Shown here: piece by piece, positions 57,779 to 64,000 of the stretch
How positions within the stretch are numbered: position 1 is the stretch's first letter
Layout: every line of letters begins with the position of its first letter
Assembly: GCF_018070025.1 (NCBI RefSeq)
Contig: NZ_JAGPYQ010000002.1
Span: forward strand, 2,046,001 to 2,110,000
Origin: Streptomyces liliiviolaceus
GTDB lineage: Bacteria > Actinomycetota > Actinomycetes > Streptomycetales > Streptomycetaceae
DNA: 64,000 nucleotides
Direction of reading: 5' to 3'
The notes under the pieces: generated by a model
Database searches by the model: none
Told to the model about the DNA's origin: nothing
What the model saw: only the letters and a program-made list of their open reading frames with translations
Position numbers and translations under genes: made by a program

Positions 57779-57816
57779 GTCCGCGGGTGAGTCCGCGGGT
57801 GAGTCCCCGCAGGTGA
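57779..57816. repeat. 12-bp tandem repeat before the diiron protein gene
   Basis: GTCCGCGGGTGA at 57779-57790 and again at 57791-57802, then a diverged copy. It lies ~30 bp before the diiron gene and contains repeated GGTGA that resembles ribosome-binding sequence. Confidence 0.7.
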
Positions 57817-57846
57817 GGGCTCCTCGATCACGGGTACCCGGAAGCC

Positions 57847-58848
57847 ATGGAACCAGCAGCCGAGCGCCCGTACGCGGAACCGGACCTCCCGCCGGGCCGG
57901 GGAGAGATCTCCGCGGCGCTCATCGAGTATCTGCGCGGCACGGGACCGCTGCCCGGCGACGCCGTTCTCACCGGTGCCGAGCCGCTCGGCGACGATCTTC
58001 AGCTGGCGCTCTACCTCTGTTACGAGCTGCACTACCGGGGCTTCGCGGGGGTCGACGGCGCCCGCGAGTGGGACCCCGGGCTGCTGCGGGTCCGCGCCGC
58101 GCTGGAGAAGCCGTTCCTGGCGGCCCTGCGCGCCGGGGCGACCCGGCACACCCGCGCGGACGAGGCGCTGGACGAGTTGCTCGTGGAACCCGTCGACGGT
58201 GAGGGCGTCTCCCATTTCCTGCGGGACGAGGGCGAGTTGTGGCAGCTGCGCGAGTACGCCGCCCAGCGCTCGGTCTACCACCTCAAGGAAGCCGATCCGC
58301 ACGCCTGGGTCCTGCCGCGCCTCTGGGGGCGCGCCAAGGCGGGCATGGCGGCGGTGGAGTTCGACGAGTGGGGAGCGGGGCGCGCCGAGCGCGTGCACGC
58401 CCGGTTGTTCGCCGACCTCATGACCGACCTCGGCCTGGACCCGTCGTACGGGCGTTATCTCGACGCGTGCGGCGACGAGGCGCTGGCCGTCGTCAACCTG
58501 ATGTCGCTCTTCGGTCTGCACCGCGCACTGCGTGGCGCGCTGGTGGGCCACTTCGCCGCGGTGGAGACCACCTCCTCCCCCGGCTCCAGGCGGCTCGCGA
58601 GCGCGATGCGGCGCACCGGGGCGGGCCCGGCGGCCGAGCACTTCTACACCGAGCACGTCGAGGCGGACGCGGTGCACGAACAGGTTGTACGCCGTGAGGT
58701 CGTGGCCGGCCTGCTGGAGCAGGAACCGCATCTCGACGCCGACATCGCGTTCGGTGTCGATGCCACCGGATGGGTCGAGGACCGGCTCGCGAACCGCCTG
58801 CTGGAGGCCTGGCGGTCCGGCCGGTCCTCGTTGCGCACCGCCGTGTGA
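57847..58848 (+). CDS. Haem-oxygenase-like iron-containing redox enzyme (HDO-type)
   Basis: 333 residues, all helical and soluble, of the 'iron-containing redox enzyme' family. Candidate ligands are spaced as in haem-oxygenase-like diiron oxygenases: Glu136 and His145 in 'LREYAAQRSVYHLKEADPH', Glu161/Glu164 in 'EFDEWGAGRAERVH', and His250, Asp254, His257 in 'TEHVEADAVHE'. 'ALYLCYELHYRGF' near residue 60 is conserved. Known HDOs (UndA, SznF, CADD) oxidise small metabolites. The reaction here is unknown. A CDGSH iron-sulfur protein is encoded 112 bp downstream on the same strand and may donate electrons. Confidence 0.85.
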   Translation: MEPAAERPYAEPDLPPGRGEISAALIEYLRGTGPLPGDAVLTGAEPLGDDLQLALYLCYELHYRGFAGVDGAREWDPGLLRVRAALEKPFLAALRAGATRHTRADEALDELLVEPVDGEGVSHFLRDEGELWQLREYAAQRSVYHLKEADPHAWVLPRLWGRAKAGMAAVEFDEWGAGRAERVHARLFADLMTDLGLDPSYGRYLDACGDEALAVVNLMSLFGLHRALRGALVGHFAAVETTSSPGSRRLASAMRRTGAGPAAEHFYTEHVEADAVHEQVVRREVVAGLLEQEPHLDADIAFGVDATGWVEDRLANRLLEAWRSGRSSLRTAV

Positions 58849-58960
58849 CCGCCACGGCGCAGGCCCCCTGCGAAGCGCTCACAGCACGTCGTCGAGAGAG
58901 ACGTGAGAACCGAGAGAGTCGGAACAGTCGGGACAGTCGACAGAAAGGCGGTGAACGGCC

Positions 58961-59185
58961 GTGCCGGAGAGCCCCGCCGAACGCCCGCGCCGGATCGTCG
59001 CCCACCGCGAGGGCCCCATGCTCGTCGAAGGGCCGGTCGAGGTCGTCCTGGAGGACGGCACGACCGTGTCCTCCGACCGCTTCTGCGTCGCCCTGTGCAC
59101 CTGTCGGCGCAGCCGCGTCTTCCCCTGGTGCGACACCAGCCACCGCCGCCATGCGCCGAGCGGGCGTCCCGGCGCCGATCACTGA
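58961..59185 (+). CDS. CDGSH-type iron-sulfur protein
   Basis: 74 residues from GTG 58961. The cluster motif is C46-x-C48-x2-S51-x3-P55-x-C57-D58-x2-H61 in 'CTCRRSRVFPWCDTSH', giving three Cys and one His for a [2Fe-2S] cluster as in mitoNEET. The N-terminal strand 'IVAHREGPMLVEGPVEVVLEDG' matches bacterial CDGSH proteins. No membrane anchor, so it is soluble. Its place after the diiron protein suggests a dedicated redox partner. Confidence 0.93.
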   Translation: MPESPAERPRRIVAHREGPMLVEGPVEVVLEDGTTVSSDRFCVALCTCRRSRVFPWCDTSHRRHAPSGRPGADH

Positions 59186-59224
59186 GCGGGGCAGATCGCC
59201 GAAGCACCCGAGGTGACCCTCGAC

Positions 59225-59249
59225 ATTCGATTAGCACACCTATTCGAAT
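59225..59249. promoter_or_regulatory. Direct repeat ATTCGATT / ATTCGAAT upstream of the AlkB-like gene
   Basis: ATTCGATT (59225-59232) and the palindromic ATTCGAAT (59242-59249) are spaced 17 bp start to start, in an AT-rich patch 20-44 bp before the ATG. A -10-like TAGCCT follows at 59257-59262. Confidence 0.45.
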
Positions 59250-59268
59250 CACCGGGTAGCCTGGAGAC

Positions 59269-59895
59269 ATGTCCACGCACCTTCAGGGATCACTGTTCGA
59301 CCAGAGCGACGCCATCCGCCTCGGCCCGCTCACCGGGCTGCGCCGGACCGCGCTCGGCGACGGGGCGTGGATCGACCTGTTGCCCGGCTGGCTCCACGGC
59401 GCGGACCCGCTCTTCGGCCGGCTCGCCGAGGAGGTCCCCTGGCGGGCGGAACGGCGACAGATGTACGAGCAGGTGGTGGACGTACCGCGGCTGCTGGCGT
59501 TCTACCGTGCGGAGCACGCGCTGCCGCATCCCGTGCTGGACGAGGCGCGGGACGCCCTGTCCTGCCACTACGCGGACGAGCTGGGGGAACCGTTCACCAC
59601 GGCCGGGCTCTGCTACTACCGGGACGGCCGGGACAGCGTGGCCTGGCACGGGGACCGGACGGGGCGCGGCGCACACCGGGACACGATGGTCGCGATCGTC
59701 TCCGTGGGGGCCCCGCGGGATCTGCTCCTGCGACCCCGGCGCGGCGGCGGCACGGTACGGCGTCCGCTCGGGCACGGCGACCTGATCGTGATGGGCGGTT
59801 CCTGCCAGCGCACCTGGGAGCACGCGATCCCCAAGAGCGCGCGGGCGGCGGGTCCCCGCGTGAGCATCCAGTTCCGGCCGCACGGCGTGCAGTGA
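59269..59895 (+). CDS. AlkB-like 2-oxoglutarate/Fe(II) dioxygenase
   Basis: 208 residues. Fe ligands His127 and Asp129 in 'VAWHGDRTG' and His185 in 'QRTWEHAIPK'; 2-oxoglutarate-binding Arg197 in 'PRVSIQFR' and Arg203. 'QMYEQVVDVPRLLAFY' and 'CYYRDGRDSVAWH' resemble actinobacterial AlkB homologues. Such enzymes remove alkyl lesions from DNA or RNA by oxidative dealkylation. The possible control site upstream would fit damage induction. Confidence 0.92.
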   Translation: MSTHLQGSLFDQSDAIRLGPLTGLRRTALGDGAWIDLLPGWLHGADPLFGRLAEEVPWRAERRQMYEQVVDVPRLLAFYRAEHALPHPVLDEARDALSCHYADELGEPFTTAGLCYYRDGRDSVAWHGDRTGRGAHRDTMVAIVSVGAPRDLLLRPRRGGGTVRRPLGHGDLIVMGGSCQRTWEHAIPKSARAAGPRVSIQFRPHGVQ

Positions 59896-59916
59896 GCAGA
59901 CGGGTGCCGCGACCGC

Positions 59917-59938
59917 GGGGGCGCCTGCGGGCGCCCCC
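59917..59938. terminator. Bidirectional hairpin terminator
   Basis: GGGGGCGCC (59917-59925) and GGCGCCCCC (59930-59938) form a perfect 9-bp stem with a TGCG loop, between the convergent AlkB-like and DUF6114 genes. Confidence 0.8.
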
Positions 59939-59944
59939 GACGCG

Positions 59945-60376
59945 TCACGGACGGCCCACCGACTCCACCGACCGCGTCAGCCGCACCGGCTTCGCCCGCG
60001 TCCGATCGCGGCGGAACCATTTACGGGGTCGGCGCGGCTCCTGGTCCGGCAGCCAGCCGAAGGCGAGGCAGCTGCCGACGACACCGAGGAGGAGGCCGAT
60101 GAGGAAGCCGCCCAGGTTCGAGGTGATCCAGGAGCCCAGGGAGAACAGGACGCCGAGGATCGAGTAGAAGAGTCGCTGCGCGGGGTTGAAGAGGATCAGC
60201 AGTCCGCAGATCACCATCAGGACCGGCAGGAGATAGCCGGCCAGGCCCTGCATGCCGATGTGCATGACGACCTTCAGCGACGCCTTCTGCGTGAGGAGGA
60301 TCTCCGCCCCGCCCAGGGTGAGCAGCAGCCCGCCCAGGAACGGGCGGTCCGCACGCCAGCGCCGGAAGGCGGCCAT
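59945..60376 (-). CDS. DUF6114 family membrane protein
   Basis: 143 residues; ATG 60376 overlaps the DUF6230 stop by one base (TGATG), so translation is coupled. Four helices: 'FLGGLLLTLGGAEILLT', 'GLAGYLLPVLMVICGLLILF', 'FYSILGVLFSLGSWIT' and 'GFLIGLLLGVVGSCLAFGWLP', then a very basic tail. DUF6114 is regularly found directly after DUF6230 in Streptomyces. The function is unknown; the pair probably forms a membrane/surface unit. Confidence 0.88.
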   Translation of the reverse strand: MAAFRRWRADRPFLGGLLLTLGGAEILLTQKASLKVVMHIGMQGLAGYLLPVLMVICGLLILFNPAQRLFYSILGVLFSLGSWITSNLGGFLIGLLLGVVGSCLAFGWLPDQEPRRPRKWFRRDRTRAKPVRLTRSVESVGRP

Positions 60377-61068
60377 CAGCAGCCCTTGTCGCTGAAGCTC
60401 AGCTTCAGACCGGGAAGCTTGAACACGGCGGCCGTGGTGGCGTAGTTGGTCTGCCGCAGATTGCCGATGTGGACGGTGTCGGCCTGCTGGCTGAAGACGC
60501 CCTTGGGGCCGCGCGTGTGGGACTTGTCGAGCGTGCTGGCGTCGTTGCCGATCTCGATGTTGTCGAAGGACGCGTTGCCGGACAGTTCGGTGGAGTCGGT
60601 GGTGAGGTTGGTCGCGGAGACCTTCTGCGATCCCTCCCCGGCCCTGATGAGCAGGTTGGTGCCACCGAGGTCGACGCTCTGGCAGAGCTTCTCCAGGGTC
60701 GCCTTCTTGATCGCGGAGACCACCACCAGGACCTGGCCGCCGGTGTCGCCCTCGTTCGGGCTGCCCTCGGCCATCTGGTCGAGGCCGCCGAACTGTGCGA
60801 AGCCCTCACCGTCGAGATTGGTCGCGGTGACCGTGAACGGCATGCCGGAGATCGCGAACTGCACACCCAGGGCCCCCTGGGCGGTGAGGATCATGAGGCC
60901 CGCGGCGATCACGGTGGCGGGAACCGCCATCACCGCGGCGCGGCGTGGACGGACCCGCCCACGTCTCGCGGAGCTTGCGGGTGTCTCCGCCGTGGAACCG
61001 CTTTCCGGTGCTTCGGAGGGCTCGGGGGTGGAACCGGCGGACGGGTTGGCGTCCGAGGACGAGGCCAT
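60376..61068 (-). CDS. DUF6230 family membrane-anchored extracytoplasmic protein
   Basis: 230 residues from ATG 61068 (GGGAG upstream); the frame to 61152 lacks a site. A disordered Ser/Glu/Pro-rich N-terminus (~40 residues) and a basic patch precede one helix ('AAVMAVPATVIAAGLMILTAQGALGVQFA'). An external domain follows with 'GMPFTVTATNLDGEGFAQFGG', 'LCQSVDLGGTNLLIRAGEG' and 'LRQTNYATTAAVFKLPGLKLSFSDKGC'. Two Cys may form a disulfide. Family function is unknown. Transcribed with DUF6114 from the promoter at 61215-61244. Confidence 0.88.
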   Translation of the reverse strand: MASSSDANPSAGSTPEPSEAPESGSTAETPASSARRGRVRPRRAAVMAVPATVIAAGLMILTAQGALGVQFAISGMPFTVTATNLDGEGFAQFGGLDQMAEGSPNEGDTGGQVLVVVSAIKKATLEKLCQSVDLGGTNLLIRAGEGSQKVSATNLTTDSTELSGNASFDNIEIGNDASTLDKSHTRGPKGVFSQQADTVHIGNLRQTNYATTAAVFKLPGLKLSFSDKGC

Positions 61069-61214
61069 ATTTCTGCTCCCAGGGGCATGGTCAACGCTAG
61101 GTGGGGCTTCGGGCGGCACGTTGTCCTGGCGCGGACAGCGGATGCGGCGCACGTCTCCTCACAACTCCCGGCGGGTGCAAGGGCTTTCACGTTACGCAGC
61201 AGTAGCCGCGACGG

Positions 61215-61244
61215 AAGTTACCCGCGGTAAGTGTCGAGGGTCAA
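61215..61244 (-). promoter_or_regulatory. Promoter of the DUF6230-DUF6114 operon with internal dyad
   Basis: Minus-strand TTGACC (61244-61239), 18-bp spacer and TAACTT (61220-61215). The spacer and -10 contain the perfect dyad TTACC-CGC-GGTAA (61218-61230), a candidate repressor site. The predicted leader is ~140 nt. Confidence 0.55.
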
Positions 61245-61302
61245 GCACCTTGTGCAAAAAGGAAGTCGGAGATGTGGCGAAGCGATGGAGGCCCCCTGAT
61301 TG

Positions 61303-61355
61303 AACGTCAACTTCCTTACTGCGTCTTGACGTTGAACATCGTTCAGGTCTACAAC
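61303..61355 (+). promoter_or_regulatory. Plus-strand promoter embedded in inverted repeats
   Basis: TTGACG (61326-61331), 18-bp spacer and TACAAC (61350-61355). AACGTCAA (61303-61310) and TTGACGTT (61326-61333) form a perfect 8-bp inverted repeat across 15 bp. TGAAC-ATC-GTTCA (61334-61346) is a second dyad inside the spacer. It would start a ~370-nt leader for the secreted protein gene. Confidence 0.5.
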
Positions 61356-61673
61356 TCTCCCTGGCTGCGCATGGATCCGTGGCGCCGGATCCGATCGACG
61401 GCGTATGCCGTTCCCGGGCTTCATCCCGTTCGCACGGCACCGCATCCCGTCGCACGGCGCTCCGGACCGCCACTCGGCCGCACGAGCGCCCTTCGCGGAC
61501 CCACCACCTGTGCGCTCCGCGTCCACTCCTGCACGGCACCGGCACGGCCACTTCCCCCCTGGGCCGCGTCCGGCCGCCCCGACCGCCGGTCATGTGCCGG
61601 AGGTTGTCCTTCGACACCTCCGGCCGACCTTCCGGCAGCTGCCGTCGGCCCGTCACGTTCGGAGAAGGCGTGA

Positions 61674-62393
<720 letters not shown>

Positions 62394-62403
62394 CGCCGAC
62401 CCC

Positions 62404-62457
62404 CACGCACGGGTGCGGGGCAGGGAGACGACTCTCCCTGCCCCGCACCCGTGCGTG
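62404..62457. terminator. Perfect 24-bp stem, 6-nt loop bidirectional terminator
   Basis: Arms 62404-62427 and 62434-62457 are exact reverse complements, loop ACGACT. It lies 11 bp after the secreted protein stop and 16 bp from the sugar-binding protein stop, on the two strands. Confidence 0.92.
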
Positions 62458-62472
62458 AACCGCTCGCGCGAC

Positions 62473-63570
62473 CTACTTCAGGTCGCTCTCCTTGATGTAG
62501 CCCGAGTCCACCAGCACCTGCTGGTAGTTGGCCTTGTCCACGCCCACCGGCTCCAGGAGGTACGCGGGCACGACCTTCTTGCCGTTGTTGTACGTCCTGG
62601 TGTCGTTGAGCGCCGGCTTCTTGCCGTGGACCACGGAGTTGACCATGTACGCGGTGACCAGCGCCAGCTCACGGGTGTCCTTGTAGACGGTCTGCGACTG
62701 CTCGCCGTCCATCATCGACTTGATCGAGGGCACCTCGGCGTCCTGGCCCGTGACGAGGGGCAGCGGCTTGGCGGCGGTGCCGTAGCCGTGCGCCTTGAGC
62801 GCCTTGATGATGCCGAGCGACATACCGTCGTACGGGGAGAGGACCGCGTCGATGTCCTGGTCGGAGTACTCCGCGTCGAGCAGCTTGTTCATGCGCTTCT
62901 CCGCCGTGGGGCCGTCCCAGCGCAGGGTGGTGATCTCCTTGAGCTCGGTCTCCCCGGATCTGACGATCAGGTCGCCGCTCTGGATGTACGGCTCCAGGAC
63001 CTCCATGGCGGCCTCGTAGAAGTACTTGGTGTTGTTGTCGTCGGGGGATCCCGCGAAGAGCTCGACGGTGAACGGGCCCTTGCCGCTGCCGTTGACGAGC
63101 CCGAGGCCCTCCGAGATGTAGTCGGCCTGCAGGGTGCCGACCTTCACGTTGTCGAAGGTCGCGTAGTAGTCGACGTTCGGGCTGCCGAGGATCAGCCGGT
63201 CGTAGGAGATCACCGGCACGTTGGCCGAGTTCGCCTTCTCCAGGACGTCGGTGAACACCTTGCCGTCGACCGAGGCTATGACCAGCGCGTCGACGCCGCT
63301 TTCGATCATGGCCTCGACCTGTGCGACCTGGTTCTTCGGGTCGTTGTCGGCGTACTTGAGGGTGGTGGTGTAGCCGAACCCCTTGAGCTCGTCGACCATG
63401 TTCTGGCCGTCGTTGATCCACCGCTGGGACGTCTTCGTGGGCATGGCGATACCCACGGACGCGGCCTTTCCGTCGCTCCCACTGTCGGATCCCTCGCCAC
63501 AGCCGGCGAGAGAGAGGGACAGGACCGTCGAAAGGGCCGCAGCTACGGTGGTGCGGGCGCGCATGCTCAT
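62473..63570 (-). CDS. ChvE-like sugar ABC transporter substrate-binding lipoprotein
   Basis: 365 residues from ATG 63570 (GAGG upstream). Lipobox 'LSLAGC' with Cys24. Periplasmic-binding fold type I: '[90 protein letters not shown]', '[25 protein letters not shown]' and '[22 protein letters not shown].....[17 protein letters not shown]'. This matches ChvE/MmsA multiple-sugar binding proteins (arabinose, xylose, galactose, glucose). The ATPase and permease genes would normally follow downstream but here the convergent secreted gene lies there instead, so they are elsewhere or absent. Confidence 0.93.
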   Translation of the reverse strand: MSMRARTTVAAALSTVLSLSLAGCGEGSDSGSDGKAASVGIAMPTKTSQRWINDGQNMVDELKGFGYTTTLKYADNDPKNQVAQVEAMIESGVDALVIASVDGKVFTDVLEKANSANVPVISYDRLILGSPNVDYYATFDNVKVGTLQADYISEGLGLVNGSGKGPFTVELFAGSPDDNNTKYFYEAAMEVLEPYIQSGDLIVRSGETELKEITTLRWDGPTAEKRMNKLLDAEYSDQDIDAVLSPYDGMSLGIIKALKAHGYGTAAKPLPLVTGQDAEVPSIKSMMDGEQSQTVYKDTRELALVTAYMVNSVVHGKKPALNDTRTYNNGKKVVPAYLLEPVGVDKANYQQVLVDSGYIKESDLK

Positions 63571-64000
63571 TGTTCCTCACTGGATGAAAGGCAGTCGGCG
63601 GTACTCGGCGGCCGGCTGTGCACCTGAGGGCGTCCGATCCCGGCCGGACCGGCAGGTCCTGGTGGAGCCGTCCGCGGCGCACGGTTCCTGGCGGAGTCCG
63701 TGGTGCGTTCTTTTCGGTGCCGAGTTCGAGCCGAGGCTGCCCTGACGGGGGTTCGGGACGCCCTGCCTGAAGGCCCGCACTGCGTGTACGGACCGACGGA
63801 GGACGCCAAGTCTGATCGGTGCCCGGCCGCGTGGAGCCTTCCGGGGGTGGACTGGGTTCACCGGGTTGCGGTGAGGGGTGGAACGTCAGACCGGACGGTA
63901 TGTCTCTCGCGTTGGGGCTCTGCCGAACCCGCACACGAACAGGCCGGGATGACCGGCCCCCCACGTGCGCGGACTCGAACGTGGGGTGCGCGGGGCAGCG
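63571..64000. other. Right-edge region upstream of the sugar-binding gene
   Basis: 430 bp without a supported gene: the short frames lack ribosome sites and have poor codon bias. It should contain the promoter of the sugar-binding lipoprotein (minus strand), but I found no convincing hexamers or operator. Confidence 0.5.

Overview
This is a 64-kb stretch of very GC-rich actinobacterial DNA. Strong third-codon G/C bias, frequent GTG starts, AGGAGG-type ribosome sites, TTGACG/TAGGTT promoters, GGTT/GTTT-N14-GGGTNN stress promoters and families typical of the genus (DUF6629, DUF5133, DUF6114/DUF6230, DUF6479, a complete GlgE operon) all point to a Streptomyces chromosome. I see no rRNA, tRNA, CRISPR array, transposase or phage gene. 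The region looks chromosomal and rich in secreted enzymes. Genes were called by reading translated frames and choosing starts by ribosome site. All functions rest on recognising families by eye, not on database searches.

Layout. 1-12.5 kb: the C-terminal part of a large secreted serine protease, a two-HTH regulator, a secreted thermolysin-type protease, a tandem repeat array, a DUF6629 membrane protein, an unusual acyltransferase fused to an alpha-toroid-like domain, a secreted endonuclease/phosphatase-fold protein, a GT39 mannosyltransferase-like protein and a Nep1-like (NPP1) cytolysin. 12.5-22.8 kb: an alpha/beta hydrolase, a secreted ricin-lectin/beta-helix protein followed by a secreted ThuA protein, an acyl-CoA synthetase, a lipoprotein and a Tat-exported GH106 rhamnosidase. 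22.9-31.6 kb: the glgE-treS-mak-glgB operon, which turns trehalose into alpha-glucan through maltose-1-phosphate, with a DUF5133 gene and a divergent HATPase-like gene upstream. 31.8-41 kb: an oxidoreductase, DUF4180, an MFS pump, a TetR/EamA divergent pair and a LysE/ArgP divergent pair (each with a clear dyad between them), an orphan protein, a DUF4032 kinase-like protein and a universal stress protein.

41-49 kb: five minus-strand genes, ROK regulator then GH27, GH95, SGNH esterase and GH105. They look like one glycan-utilisation locus aimed at galactose/fucose-decorated and rhamnogalacturonan side chains. Together with the GH106 enzyme, the beta-helix protein, the NPP1 toxin and a ChvE-like sugar-binding lipoprotein at the right end, they suggest a soil or plant-associated lifestyle; that link is inference. 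49-54.7 kb: an ABCG-like transporter, a PLP enzyme of the MoCo-sulfurase type, an ATP-dependent DNA ligase and an NPPY methyltransferase.

55-60 kb: a stress block with CsbD, a SigB/SigF-type sigma factor, a tiny hydrophobic protein and a DUF6479 protein. Two of these genes have candidate SigB-type promoters. Then come a VOC protein, a haem-oxygenase-like diiron protein next to a CDGSH iron-sulfur protein (the best candidate here for an undescribed two-component redox system), and an AlkB-like dioxygenase. 60-64 kb: the DUF6230/DUF6114 pair, a secreted protein of unknown function, a perfect 24-bp terminator hairpin and the sugar-binding lipoprotein.

A recurring feature is short or absent 5' leaders at regulator and stress genes (TetR, ArgP-like, ROK, DUF6479), each with a -10 element 6-10 bp from the start codon.
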